From contig CAZZVB010000001.1 in assembly GCA_964657445.1 (NCBI GenBank), positions 1 through 64,000 of the forward strand: a stretch of 64,000 bases of DNA, written 5' to 3'. A program made the translations under genes and the position numbers. Under the pieces are notes generated by a model, which saw nothing but the letters and a program-made list of their open reading frames with translations, was not told the DNA's origin and searched no databases. Every line of letters begins with the position of its first letter. The first letter of the stretch is position 1. Origin of the DNA: LMUY01 sp964657445. GTDB taxonomy: Bacteria > Pseudomonadota > Alphaproteobacteria > Acetobacterales > Acetobacteraceae. Below are positions 1 through 9,600 of the stretch, piece by piece.

Positions 1-495
1 GACCGCCGCCAGCTTGCCGTTCGGGTCGAGCACGAGCATGCAGCCCGGCCCCTTGGTCGCTGTGGTGCCATCTGTGCTCGGCGTGCTGCCCACGATCACC
101 CAGCCGGTCTTGAGCATCACCATCGCGTCCGCAAGCCCCACGCCGCCAGGGCATTGCGGCAGATTTTGCGGCAGCCTGGCGAACAGGTAGGTGGAATTCG
201 TGCTGGGCCGGTAGCCGACGATGGTCGTCCCGGTGCCTTGCAGATTGCTGATGTTGTTGAAGTTGTCGACCAGGACATCGTCCTTCATGACCTTGCCCGC
301 GGTCACCGGGGCGACGAACACCGCATACGGGTTCAGGTCGCCGTTATCGGTCACCGTGGATGCCAGCGTGGTGTGGCGGTGCACCGTCTCCAGAAAGCCG
401 CGTGTCTGGGCGTGCGCTGCGCTGCCGATGCCAGCGAGGCCGAGCGCGGTTGCCAGCAATAGCCCATGGTAACGGGTCAAGATCGGTGTCCTCAT
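1..495 (-). CDS. secreted conserved hypothetical protein, C-terminus cut by window edge
   Basis: This reading frame stays open from the ATG at 495 to the left edge, giving 165 codons without a stop. It opens with a classical signal peptide: a basic N-terminus, a leucine/alanine-rich core and an AHAQ-type cleavage site near residue 30. The mature part holds short Gly/Asp/Asn-rich stretches and a segment like LVLDPNGKL, as in secreted beta-propeller (NHL/SMP-30-like) proteins; the fold is inference. The start codon shares one base with the stop codon of the upstream porin gene (TGATG), so the two are probably translated together. A role at the cell surface with the porin is plausible. The function is unknown and the end of the gene is not visible. 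Confidence 0.75.
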   Translation of the reverse strand, partial: MRTPILTRYHGLLLATALGLAGIGSAAHAQTRGFLETVHRHTTLASTVTDNGDLNPYAVFVAPVTAGKVMKDDVLVDNFNNISNLQGTGTTIVGYRPSTNSTYLFARLPQNLPQCPGGVGLADAMVMLKTGWVIVGSTPSTDGTTATKGPGCMLVLDPNGKLAAV

Positions 496-1973
496 CAGAA
501 TAACACGTTGGTGCGGAGGCCGAGCACCAGTTCGTTCTTCACGCGCTGGGTTGGCTCGATCGGGTTCTGCACGCCCCCGCCGGGATGGATGATGTACTGC
601 GCGTCCGGCTGAAGCTGCCACCAGGCGAAGACCTGGTACTGGTATGTCGCCTCGATAAAGGTCTCACTGCTGCGGATCGGAGCGTAGGTGCCCGGCGCCG
701 CTGTCAGGTTGTAGGCGGCTGCGACCCGGTCGTAGGCCGCGGCGCGATTGCTGACATGGGCGTAGCCTAAGCCTATCGCGACCGTATCGTCCTGCCGGTT
801 CCTGATCGGGGCATGCCAGACCACGCCGCCGTTGAAGCTGTAATCCACCAGGTTGCGGTCACCCTGCGGCGTTCCCATCGCGCGGCCGAACACGCTGACG
901 GACTGGTTGGGGTTGGTCTTGTTCCGCCAGACCTGTTGGTCTGCGACGGCATAGATCGAGAAATTACCGTGATGCTGCCGCGGCAGCCCAGTACTGTTCG
1001 GCGACGCCAGCGACGTTCCGGTGTTGTCCAACGCCAGGTCGCTGAAGGACTCCGAGTCGAACCAGCCGCCGATCTTGTAGGTGTGACCGAGCGGCGCATC
1101 GTCGCCGGGTTCGACCATGCCGCCGAGCGATGGGTAGGTGTATTGCAGCTCGGCGAACACCAACGGGCCGCGGTTGAGCGGGAATTGCGTGCCGGAGGCG
1201 TTCACCATCTGCGCGTCGCCATCATTGGTGGAGGCGGGGCTGCCGGCATACACGCCGAGCAGCATTGCGACGGCATTGACCGGGCGGTAGCGAAACCGGA
1301 TGGCGGGCGCGGAGAGCGGGTACGCCGGGCCGCCGCCGGGCAAGTCGTAGGACGGCACCACGGGCCAGCCGAACATGGTGTTGACGAAGTAGGCGCCGTT
1401 TGGATTGACGATGAATTCCTGATCGGCGCTCTGCAGTCCGACTTTGATGTCCAGCCGGTCGTCTTCGAGGAATTTCTGCTGATACCACAGCTCCCAAAGC
1501 CGGGTTGCGCGGTCGGCTTCGATGCCGCTCGAGGTTTGCAGGCTGTAGAGGTTGTCGGCGCTCAGGTTGCGGCCATGGATCTGCAAGGCGCTGACGTTGA
1601 ACAGGCCGCCGTACCAGCCGAACGCGCGCTGGGTGTCGAGCTGGAGGATTGCCTGGGTCAGCCCGTCATAGGCGGCGCCCTGGTGCACGCCCCCTGTCAC
1701 GTTGCCCAGCACCTCGCTGGTTTCCTGGATGGCGATGGTGATGCCGTAAGGGCTCAGCTTGCTGCGCAGGCCGAACATGTCGCCGAGCAGGTAGTTGGAT
1801 TTCTCGAGGCTGCCGAGGATGTTGCTCGACCCGGTGGTATCGCCGGTCTGGTCTCCGCTGACCGGCACGGAGAGCGGCGGCGGCGATGCGAATGCCTGGC
1901 CGGATACCGTGACCAACGGCAGGATGGCGATCAGCCAATTGCGGGCGATGCGGGACGCGGCGGCAGTTCTCAT
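495..1973 (-). CDS. carbohydrate-selective porin, OprB family
   Basis: The 492-residue product has a signal peptide ending near the ASPPP segment (about residue 30). A long mature part follows with alternating hydrophobic and polar residues, many Gly, Tyr, Trp and Asn, and a C-terminus ending in a hydrophobic residue (NVLF), as expected of an outer-membrane beta-barrel. The length and the motifs GLTQAIL, FNVSALQIHG and GLGYAHVSNRAA fit the OprB family, which admits sugars or other small solutes. It lies directly upstream of the secreted protein at 1-495, with a one-base overlap. Its promoter region contains an inverted repeat with Fur-like half-sites, so iron may regulate it. The substrate cannot be told from the sequence. 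Confidence 0.85.
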   Translation of the reverse strand: MRTAAASRIARNWLIAILPLVTVSGQAFASPPPLSVPVSGDQTGDTTGSSNILGSLEKSNYLLGDMFGLRSKLSPYGITIAIQETSEVLGNVTGGVHQGAAYDGLTQAILQLDTQRAFGWYGGLFNVSALQIHGRNLSADNLYSLQTSSGIEADRATRLWELWYQQKFLEDDRLDIKVGLQSADQEFIVNPNGAYFVNTMFGWPVVPSYDLPGGGPAYPLSAPAIRFRYRPVNAVAMLLGVYAGSPASTNDGDAQMVNASGTQFPLNRGPLVFAELQYTYPSLGGMVEPGDDAPLGHTYKIGGWFDSESFSDLALDNTGTSLASPNSTGLPRQHHGNFSIYAVADQQVWRNKTNPNQSVSVFGRAMGTPQGDRNLVDYSFNGGVVWHAPIRNRQDDTVAIGLGYAHVSNRAAAYDRVAAAYNLTAAPGTYAPIRSSETFIEATYQYQVFAWWQLQPDAQYIIHPGGGVQNPIEPTQRVKNELVLGLRTNVLF

Positions 1974-1986
1974 GCAGCCGCTTTAA

Positions 1987-2029
1987 TGAGAATGACTCGC
2001 AGGCGCAAGTGATATGCGAAAGATTCTCA
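1987..2029. promoter_or_regulatory. inverted repeat with Fur-like half-sites upstream of the porin gene
   Basis: Two 15-base arms face each other: TGAGAATGACTCGCA at 1987-2001 on the plus strand and TGAGAATCTTTCGCA at 2029-2015 on the minus strand. They match at 12 of 15 positions and are separated by 13 bases. The TGAGAAT core equals one half of the Fur 7-1-7 consensus. The repeat begins 14 bases upstream of the porin start, so a bound protein would block transcription or initiation. Which regulator binds is inference. Confidence 0.45.
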
Positions 2030-2129
2030 TTTGCACTCCTCCGTATGCGGACCGCCGGATAGGCTCGGGTTCGTGATTGGGGCCGATGCTCGCTAGACAC
2101 TCTAACAGGGGTGCAGCAGTGGGGATCAG

Positions 2130-2981
2130 GTGAGAGTGTCGTCTGCAAGTGGCTTGGAACGTCGCCGCCGCCGCATCCGCCTCACATCGGATGTCCTCGA
2201 CAAATTCAGCCGGACCGATGCAGGCCGGCGCGCGATACGCTGGCTGAGCCAGCTTCCGGTGACCGGCCGCGCCTACAATGCCCTGGTCGGCTACCGCCGG
2301 CCGTTCGCCTCGTTGCGGGAGGCGCAGGATGCGATCGCTGCCTATTTGGGCGAGGGCCACGAGACCGCGGCCAATGTGGAATGGCATCTTGCCCTCGGCG
2401 AGCGATTGCGGCCGAGCGATTACGCGGCGCTGTTCCACTTGCGTACCATGCTTCCGGGCCTGGCGAGGGTGTTCGACCTTGGTGGCAGTGCCGGCAACCT
2501 ATTCTACAGCTATCGCCAGCGGCTGGACTTTCCGCCGGGCTTGATCTGGCAGGTCTGCGACCTGCCGCGGACCATCGCGCGTGGCCGCCAGGTGGCGCAG
2601 GAGAGGGGCGCGGCGCAGCTTCGTTTCACCCCCGAGTGGACCGAGGCAAGCGGCGCCGACCTGCTGATCGCGTCCGGCTCCCTGCACTATTTCGAACGCC
2701 CGCTGTCCGACATGGTGGCCGATCTGGCGGTACGGCCCCGCGCCATTCTGGTGAACCGCACGCCGCTCACCGACGGACCGCCGATGGCGGCCGTGCAGGA
2801 TGGTCCAGGCTTCTGCGTCGCCTGCATGCTGCACAACCGCGCGGCGCTGATCAAAGGGTTCGAGCGGCTGGGATATCGGCTGCGCGACGAATGGCAGGCT
2901 GCCGAGTTGCACCTGCGGATGCCGTGCTATCCCGAGCGGTCGGCCGATGCCTACACCGGGTTCTTCCTGACGCTGACATAA
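2130..2981 (+). CDS. putative SAM-dependent methyltransferase, TIGR04325 family
   Basis: The 283-residue protein carries a glycine-rich SAM-binding motif (FDLGGSAGNLFYSYR) near residue 118. This is followed by WQVCDLP, where the acidic residue would bind the SAM ribose, and by LLIASGSLHYF, a motif IV-like strand. That order matches the TIGR04325 (LIC12133-like) methyltransferases often found near polysaccharide loci. Translation starts at a GTG. The N-terminal 60 residues are basic. A glycosyl-phosphate transferase gene lies 1.4 kb downstream, so a role in modifying surface glycans is possible, but no operon links them. The acceptor is unknown. Confidence 0.75.
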   Translation: MRVSSASGLERRRRRIRLTSDVLDKFSRTDAGRRAIRWLSQLPVTGRAYNALVGYRRPFASLREAQDAIAAYLGEGHETAANVEWHLALGERLRPSDYAALFHLRTMLPGLARVFDLGGSAGNLFYSYRQRLDFPPGLIWQVCDLPRTIARGRQVAQERGAAQLRFTPEWTEASGADLLIASGSLHYFERPLSDMVADLAVRPRAILVNRTPLTDGPPMAAVQDGPGFCVACMLHNRAALIKGFERLGYRLRDEWQAAELHLRMPCYPERSADAYTGFFLTLT

Positions 2982-2998
2982 GCGCAATCGTGAGCGAA

Positions 2999-3026
2999 CT
3001 CCCTCGCAATGAAGCAAGCGAGGGAG
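2999..3026. terminator. bidirectional hairpin between convergent genes
   Basis: A perfect 9-base stem, CTCCCTCGC (2999-3007) with GCGAGGGAG (3018-3026), has a 10-base loop. It sits between the end of the methyltransferase gene and the end of the oppositely oriented hydrolase gene. No T-tract follows on either strand. Confidence 0.5.
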
Positions 3027-3043
3027 CGGCCGGTCGTCTTGCT

Positions 3044-3865
3044 CTAGTGGCCGATAAAGCTCAGCAAATCCTGGTTCAGCCGGTCCTTCTCGACGAAGAA
3101 CGTGGCGTGCGACGCGCCCTCGTATTCCAGCAAGCGCGCGCCCGGGATCATCTGCACGGCCGCCCGGGCGGAGATATCGATCGGCACGGTCGCGTCCGAC
3201 GTGCCATGGATCACCAGGGTCGGGATGGTGAACGCCTTCATGTCCGGACGGAAATCCGTGGCCGAGAACGCCCGCACGCAGTCGGTGGTGGCCTTCGGCG
3301 AACCCGCCATCGCCATCCACAGCGACCACTCCAGGATCTCCGTCGTGACGGTGAAGTTCAGCAGCCCGGCGCCGAAGAACTGCTTGCCGAAACTGGCCAG
3401 GAAGTTGGGGCGGTCCGCGGCAAGGCCGTCGAGCATCTTGTCGAATACGCTCTGGTCCGCACCGTCCGGATGGTCGGCGGTCTTCAGCAGGAACGGCGTC
3501 ACCGCCGATAGCAGCACCGCCTTCGCCACCCGGGCCGTGCCGTAGCGGGACAGGTAGCGCGCCACCTCCCCGCCACCCATGGAATACCCCACCAGCGTCG
3601 CGCCCTGCAGATCCAGCGATTCCATGATCGCGTGCAGGTCGGCGGCCAGCGTGTCGTAGTCGTAGCCGCTCCATGGCTGGTCCGACTTGCCGAAGCCGCG
3701 CCGGTCATACGCGATCACCCGCAGCCCGCTCGCGGCGAGCACGGGCGCCTGGTATTCCCACATCTGCGAGTTGAGTGGCCAGCCATGGATCAGAACGACG
3801 GGTTTGCCGCTGCCCCAGTCGTTGTAGAACAGCCGCGTTCCATCCGAAGACTCGATCGTGGGCAT
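3044..3865 (-). CDS. alpha/beta hydrolase (non-haem haloperoxidase / arylesterase type)
   Basis: The 273-residue product has the alpha/beta-hydrolase order: an oxyanion-hole motif (LIHGWPL) near residue 25, the YDRRGFGKSD loop, the nucleophile elbow GYSMGG near residue 90, and a late Asp (GTSDATVP) and His (EGASHATF) that complete the triad. The closest family is the cofactor-free haloperoxidase/esterase group (about 275 residues). I chose the ATG at 3865 because GGGGGG lies just upstream and homologues begin with a short strand like MPTIESSDGTRLFY; an in-frame start 14 codons earlier is less likely. It converges on the methyltransferase and appears monocistronic. The substrate is unknown. 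Confidence 0.9.
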   Translation of the reverse strand: MPTIESSDGTRLFYNDWGSGKPVVLIHGWPLNSQMWEYQAPVLAASGLRVIAYDRRGFGKSDQPWSGYDYDTLAADLHAIMESLDLQGATLVGYSMGGGEVARYLSRYGTARVAKAVLLSAVTPFLLKTADHPDGADQSVFDKMLDGLAADRPNFLASFGKQFFGAGLLNFTVTTEILEWSLWMAMAGSPKATTDCVRAFSATDFRPDMKAFTIPTLVIHGTSDATVPIDISARAAVQMIPGARLLEYEGASHATFFVEKDRLNQDLLSFIGH

Positions 3866-4015
3866 GGATGTCCCCCCTGTGATGACTTGCCGCCTCAACG
3901 GCATCATTCGCGGTGGAGTTGCAGCCTCGGAGCGCTGCGAGGTCTCGTATTTGATACGCTCTAAGTCACCATTCCCAGTGGGCGGACATTTCGCTGCCTG
4001 CTACCGTGTTGATCC

Positions 4016-4387
4016 ATGCTGCCGCATCAACCCTCCCCGCCGGCACTCTCGGCCGAGGCGGCCGACCCGCTCTCGGCTTATCGCTGGAGCCGCCGGGTGC
4101 TGATCCTGTTCGGCAGCCCTGCCAGCCCGGCGATGCAGGCGCAACAGGCCGACCTCGCAGCCCACACGGCTGGCGTGGCCGAGCGGGACACCACCGTCCT
4201 CGTCTCCAATGACCCGGCCTTGCGGCAGCGCCTTGGTGCGCCGGAGGGCGAGTTTGCCGCCGTGCTGGTCGGCAAGGATGGCGGCGTGAAGCTGCGCAGC
4301 ACCACGCCGATCCGTTACGGCGAACTGGCCGCGACGGTGGATGCCATGCCGATGCGGCGTGGCGAGATGCAGGGGATGGGCCGCTGA
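4016..4387 (+). CDS. DUF4174 domain-containing protein
   Basis: This 123-residue protein has the DUF4174 pattern: a start rich in hydrophobic and basic residues (YRWSRRVLILFG), a central NDPALRQRL segment and a strand VLVGKDGGVKLRS. The family resembles a thioredoxin-like fold but has no CxxC, and none is seen here. Many members are exported, but the N-terminus here is not a clear signal peptide. The stop shares one base with the start of the glycosyl-phosphate transferase gene (TGATG), so the two form one transcription unit. No function is established for the family. Confidence 0.7.
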   Translation: MLPHQPSPPALSAEAADPLSAYRWSRRVLILFGSPASPAMQAQQADLAAHTAGVAERDTTVLVSNDPALRQRLGAPEGEFAAVLVGKDGGVKLRSTTPIRYGELAATVDAMPMRRGEMQGMGR

Positions 4388-5832
4388 TGTCGCAGACGGC
4401 CGTCGCTCCGCTGGACGACAAGACCGCCGAAAGCACGTCCTTCACCGTCATTGCCGGCCTGATCCGGCTCATCGACCTGATGCTTCTGGCGCTCGCCGGC
4501 GCCTTGTCGATCCGGCTCATGACGTGGATCGATGGCCAGACGCCGCAGGGGGCGGTGCTGCTGTCCTGCGGGGCGGGCGCTGTCGCGGCCTGCCTGGGGA
4601 TGGCGCGGGAGGATGCCTACACGCATGCCAACCTGCAGTCGCTGCCGACGCAAATCCGGCTGTTCATCAAGCCGGTGCTGTTCGGGGCGTTCTGCCTGAT
4701 CGCCTGCCTGTTCGTGCTGTATGACGGCAAGATGCCGGACCGGCTGTGGCCCCTGGCCTGGATCGGCATGTCGATCACGCTGGTGATCGGGTCGCGTTTT
4801 CCGCTGTCCCACCTTGTGCGCCGCTGGACGCGCGACGGGCGGCTTTCCCGCAAGGTCGCCATCGTCGGGCTGGGCGACTTCAGCCGCGACTTCATCGAGC
4901 GGCTGCGCGAGGAGCCGAACGCGTTCCGCATCGTGGGCATCTATGACGACCGCCTCTCGCGCGTGCCGCCCAGCCAGTTGGGCGTGGGCGTGATGGGCAC
5001 GGTGGCCGACCTGCTCGAACGGTCGCGTCAGGAGAAGATCGACGTGATCGTCGTGGCACTGCCGCTGAGCGCGGTGGAGCGGATCAAGGTCATCATGGAG
5101 CAGTTGAGCAGCACCGTCAGCGACATCGTGCTGACCACGGGGCTGAGCGGGCTGGAAGTCACGCGCGCCCAATTCGCCGGCATCGGCCGCAACCCGGTCG
5201 TGATGGTGCGGGAGGCGCCGCTCAAGGACTGGCGTGCGTTCGAGAAGGGGTTGCTCGACTACTCGGTCGGCATCCTGGCGCTGCTGATCCTGTCGCCGGT
5301 GCTGCTGTTCACCGCCATCGCCATCAAGCTGGACTCGCCGGGCCCGGTGCTGTTCCGCCAGCCGCGCATGGGGTTCAATAACCGGCTGTTCCTTTGTTAC
5401 AAGTTTCGCTCGATGCACCATAAGATGGCCGATCTGCTGGCCGACACGCAGACCAGCCGCGGCGATCCCCGGGTCACCAGGGTCGGCCGCATCATCCGCA
5501 AGCTGTCGGTGGACGAGCTGCCGCAACTGCTCAACGTGCTGAATGGCACGATGTCGCTCGTCGGGCCGCGCCCGCACGCGCCCAACACCAAGGCGGCCGA
5601 TCAGTTGTTCAGCGAAGTCGTCCAGCAATACGCGACCCGGCACCGCGTGAAGCCCGGCATCACCGGCTGGGCACAGGTCAACGGCTGGCGCGGCGAGACC
5701 GCGACGGTGGAGCAGATCGAGCAGCGAGTCGCCTGCGACTTGTTCTACATCGAGAACTGGTCCGTCGGTTTCGACCTCAAGATCATGCTGATGACCGTCC
5801 TGCGCGAAGTCGCCAGCCGCAACGCGTTCTGA
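4387..5832 (+). CDS. undecaprenyl-phosphate glucose phosphotransferase (WcaJ/PssY-like)
   Basis: The 481-residue protein has four or five hydrophobic N-terminal segments (residues about 20-140). A CoA-binding-like Rossmann region follows (KVAIVGLGDFSRDFIERL, near residue 155), then one further membrane segment near 290 and a C-terminal sugar transferase domain. The last contains LDSPGPVLFRQPRMG, the YKFRSM motif, LSVDELPQLLNVL and SLVGPRPHAP. This is the polyprenyl-phosphate hexose-1-phosphate transferase layout, which starts lipid-linked assembly of exopolysaccharide at the inner membrane. It is coupled to the DUF4174 gene. No other exopolysaccharide genes lie next to it, so its partners must be elsewhere. 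Confidence 0.9.
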   Translation: MSQTAVAPLDDKTAESTSFTVIAGLIRLIDLMLLALAGALSIRLMTWIDGQTPQGAVLLSCGAGAVAACLGMAREDAYTHANLQSLPTQIRLFIKPVLFGAFCLIACLFVLYDGKMPDRLWPLAWIGMSITLVIGSRFPLSHLVRRWTRDGRLSRKVAIVGLGDFSRDFIERLREEPNAFRIVGIYDDRLSRVPPSQLGVGVMGTVADLLERSRQEKIDVIVVALPLSAVERIKVIMEQLSSTVSDIVLTTGLSGLEVTRAQFAGIGRNPVVMVREAPLKDWRAFEKGLLDYSVGILALLILSPVLLFTAIAIKLDSPGPVLFRQPRMGFNNRLFLCYKFRSMHHKMADLLADTQTSRGDPRVTRVGRIIRKLSVDELPQLLNVLNGTMSLVGPRPHAPNTKAADQLFSEVVQQYATRHRVKPGITGWAQVNGWRGETATVEQIEQRVACDLFYIENWSVGFDLKIMLMTVLREVASRNAF

Positions 5833-5880
5833 CGGCTACGCGTCGCCGCCCGCCGTTCCCGCGTCCCGGACAAGCCGTGC

Positions 5881-5911
5881 AGCCCGCATCGCGGTCTGCG
5901 CCGTGCGGGCT
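5881..5911 (+). terminator. putative terminator hairpin after the sugar transferase gene
   Basis: An 8-base stem, AGCCCGCA (5881-5888) with TGCGGGCT (5904-5911), has a 15-base loop. It lies 50 bases past the sugar transferase stop and before the dsbA-like gene. No T-tract follows, so this is a weak call. Confidence 0.3.
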
Positions 5912-6009
5912 ACGCGCGGGCGTTTCCTGCGGCTAGGGTATCGGTGCCGGCTGGCAGGCCGGTCACTCCGCCGGTCTTCCGACTCGGCGCCCTTCTGTAA
6001 GAGGCATGC

Positions 6010-6609
6010 ATGCTCCTCTCCCGACGCACCCTGATCGTAGCCACCGCCAGCCTGGCTGGGGCGCCCGCCTTTGCCCAATCCGCCGACCCCAGGATGGCTG
6101 ACCGCGTGCTCGGCAAGCCCGACGCGCCGGTCACCCTGCAGGAGTGGTTTTCGCTGACCTGCACGCATTGCGCCGCATGGGGCAAGGAGGTGTTCCCGCA
6201 GGTCAAAGCCAAGCTGATCGACACCGGGAAGGTCCGCTATATTTACCGCGACTTCCCGCTCGACCAGGTGGCGCTCACCGCGGCCATGGTGGCGCGCGCC
6301 CTGCCGCCGGAGCGGTATGAGGCGTTCGTCGCCACCCTGCTCGCCTCGCAGGACCGGTGGGCGTTCGCCCGCGACATCAACCCGACGGACGAGCTGTTCA
6401 AGCGGGCCGCGCTGGCCGGCATGCCGCGGGCGGTGTTCGACGCGACGGTCGGCGACCAGAAACTGCGCGACGCGATCCTGGCCGAACAACAGGGCGGCGT
6501 GGACAAGTACAAGGTGGACAGCACGCCCACCTTCGTCGTCAACGAGAAGCCGCACGCCGGGGAGCAGTCCTACGACGCGATCGCCGGCTACGTCGCCGCG
6601 GCGGCCTGA
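6010..6609 (+). CDS. DsbA-family thiol-disulfide oxidoreductase
   Basis: The 199-residue product has a signal peptide cut near residue 22 (AFAQS) and a thioredoxin-fold active site CTHC at residues 51-54 (LQEWFSLTCTHCAAW). The cis-Pro loop (VDSTPTFVVN) near residue 173 is also present. These features define the DsbA/thioredoxin_4 proteins that oxidise or isomerise cysteines in the periplasm. AGAGG lies 6 bases before the ATG. The gene ends 6 bases before smc. This dsbA-smc pairing is common in alphaproteobacteria, where mutY and dciA usually lie just upstream; here they are 43 kb away. Confidence 0.9.
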   Translation: MLLSRRTLIVATASLAGAPAFAQSADPRMADRVLGKPDAPVTLQEWFSLTCTHCAAWGKEVFPQVKAKLIDTGKVRYIYRDFPLDQVALTAAMVARALPPERYEAFVATLLASQDRWAFARDINPTDELFKRAALAGMPRAVFDATVGDQKLRDAILAEQQGGVDKYKVDSTPTFVVNEKPHAGEQSYDAIAGYVAAAA

Positions 6610-6615
6610 CCGCAA

Positions 6616-9600
6616 TTGGCCATCGCCTTCAGCCGCCTCCGCATCGCCGGGTTCAAGAGCTTCGCCGAGACGCAAACGGTGGAGATCCTGCCGGGGCTGA
6701 CCGGCGTGGTCGGCCCCAACGGCTGCGGCAAGTCGAACGTGGTCGAGGCGCTGCGCTGGGCGATGGGCGAGAGCAACGCACGATCGCTGCGGGGCGGCGA
6801 GATGGACGACGTGATCTTCGCCGGCACCGCGGGGCGTCCCAGCCGCAACCTGGCCGAAGTGGTGCTGACCCTGGAAGACGCGATCGGCGCCGCGCCGCCG
6901 CCGTTCCATGAGGCGCCGGAACTGCAGATCAGCCGCAAGATCGAGCGCGGCTCCGGCAGCACGTTTCGCGTCAACGGCCGCGAGGCGCGGGCGCGTGACG
7001 TACAAACTCTGTTCGCCGATCTGGCCAGCGGGGCACGGTCGTCCGCCATGGTCAGCCAGGGCCGGGTCGGCACCATCATCAACGCCCGCCCGGACGAACG
7101 CCGCGCGATCCTGGAGGAGGCGGCCGGGATCACCGGGCTGCACGCCCGGCGGCACGAGGCGGAGCTGCGGCTGCGGGCGGCAGAGGGCAACCTGGAACGG
7201 GCGGAGGATCTGCGCGCGCAGCTCGACAGCCAGCTCAGCGGGCTGCAGCGCCAGGTGCGCCAGGCCAACCGCTGGCGCACGCTGTCCACGACGGTGAAGG
7301 AGGCGGAGGCAGAACTGCTGTCGCTCGCCAAGGCCCGGGTGGAGCTGGCGCGCAGCCAGGCGGCGGAAGCGGTGCAGACGGCCAAGGCGGCGCTGGGCGC
7401 GCGGGCCGAAGCCGCCACCGTCACCGCGGCCCGCGCGCGGGAGACGGCGGAGGCGGTGCCGCCGCTGCGCACCGTCGAGGCCGACGCCCGCACGGCGTTG
7501 GAACGGCACCGCATCGTGCGCGAGCAGGTGGATGCCGAGGTCGCCCGCGCCCGGGACGCGCTGGCCGCGGCGACGGCGCGGCTGACGCAAGTGTCCCGCG
7601 ACCTCAAACACGCCGAACAGACCAAGGCCGATGCCGACGCGGCGACGGCGCGGCTGGCGGCGGAAGGCGAGCGGTTGCGGGAGGCCGATGCCGGTTCGGC
7701 CGAACGCATTGCCGCGGCCGAGACCGAGGCCGTCCAGGCGCGCGATGCCGTGCGCGAGGCGGAGGCCGCCGCAAATGTCGCCACCGAACGCGCGGCGGAA
7801 CTGACCGCCACCAGCCAGGTGCTCAGCCAGGCCTACGCGCAGGCCGAAGCCAGGCACCGCCGGGTCGCCGGCCAGCTTGCGCAGTTGCGGGCCGAGCGCG
7901 ATCGGGCTGCGGCCGGGCAGGTGTCCGCCGATCAGGTCGCCCGCGCCGTCGAGCTGGCGACGCAGACCGAAGCCGAAGTCAAGCACGCCCGCGAAGCGCT
8001 GGACGCCGCCGAGCGCGCCCGCGCCGCTGCCTCCGAGCAGGCGTCGCGCGCCCGGCACCAGGATGCCGGCGCTGCCGCCGCCCTCGCCAAGCTATCCGCC
8101 GAGACGACTGCGCTGGCCGAGGTGCTGGCGGTGAAGGACGGCGAGCGCTGGCCGCCGATGGTGGACGCGCTCACCGTGCCGCCCGGCCTGGAAGCGGCGC
8201 TCGGCGCCGTGCTGGGCGAGGAACTGGGCGCCGCCGCCGACCCGGGCGCACCACGCCATTGGCGGGAACTGCCGCCGCTGTCCGGCGCCAACCTCCCCGC
8301 CCCCGCGCTTGCCGATCTGGTCGCCGGGCCACCCGCCCTTCGCCGCGCGCTGGATGGGATCGGGCTGGTCGAGACCGATGCGGAAGGCGACGCGCACCAC
8401 CCCACCCTGGCCGCGGGGCAGACGCTGGTGTCACGCGCGGGCGCGGTGTGGCGCTGGGACGGCTACACCATCCGCGCCGGCACGCCGACTGCCGCCACCG
8501 TGCGGCTGCAGCAGCGCAACCGGCTGAAAGGGCTGCGCTCGAGGCTCGCCGAGGCGAAAGCCGAGGCCGCCACGTCGGCGAGCATCCGGCACGCTGCCGA
8601 GATCGCCGACCGCGACGCCGCCGCGGCCGACACCGCCGCGCGCGCGGCCCGGCGGGATGTCGAGCAACGGTTCGAACGCGCCCGCGCCGACTCTGCGCGC
8701 CTGACTGCGCAGGCCGACGCCGCCCGCTCCAAGCTCGGCGCGCTGGACGAGCAGCTCGCGCGCCTGGCCCCGGATGCGGCCGACGCCGAAGCCGCGCTGG
8801 CGGCGGTGACGGCGGAGCGCGCGACGCTGCCCGACCTGACCATGCTGCGCCAAACCGTGGAACGCGCCCGCGCCGGGCTCTCCGCGGCCAGGGCGCGCGA
8901 AGCCGCCGCGGAGACGGCACTGCGCGACCGCTCACGCGAAGCCGCGACACGCACCGCCCGGCTGCAGGCGATCGGCGCCGAGGCCGCCGACTGGGCCGCC
9001 CGCGCGGCCAGCGCGGATAGCCGCGTCAGCGATCTGCGCGCACGCTGCGAGGAAGCCACGGCCGAGCAGGCCGGGTTGCAGGCCGGGCCTGCCGAGGTCG
9101 CCACGCGGTCGGCCGAGGTGATCGAGGCGCTGCGCGACGCCGAGGCCGAACACCGCCGCGCCGCCGCGGCGCTGAAGGCGGCCATCGAGGCGGAGACGAA
9201 CGCCGCCACCGGCGCCCGCAACGCCGAAGCCGCTTTGGCCAGCGCGCGCGAGGACGTCGTGCGGGCAGAGGCCTTCGCATCGCAGGCCGATCATGCCTGG
9301 GGCACGGTCGCCGAACGCATCCTGGAGCGGCTGGGCGCCACGCCTACCCTGCCGCCGCCGCCTGCCGATCTGTCGCCGGAAGCCGAGGAGAAGGCCCGGC
9401 GCCGGCTCGACCGGCTGACCCGCGAGCGGGAGGACATGGGCCCCGTCAACCTGCGCGCCGCGATCGAGGCGGAGGAGATGGAGGCCCGCATCGCCGGCAT
9501 TTCAGGCGAGAAAGAGGAGCTGAGCACCGCCATCGCGAAACTGCGCGGCTCGATCGGCCACATCAACCGGGAGGGCCGCGAGAAGCTGTCCCGCGTGTTC

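Noticed and set aside
813..2012. Long open frame on the plus strand opposite the porin gene
   Set aside because: It is the antisense of a clear OprB gene, rich in Arg/Ala/Gly from high GC, and shows no domain or ribosome site.
5836..8058. 740-codon open frame opposite dsbA-like and smc genes
   Set aside because: It spans two well-supported genes in antisense and has no recognisable motif.
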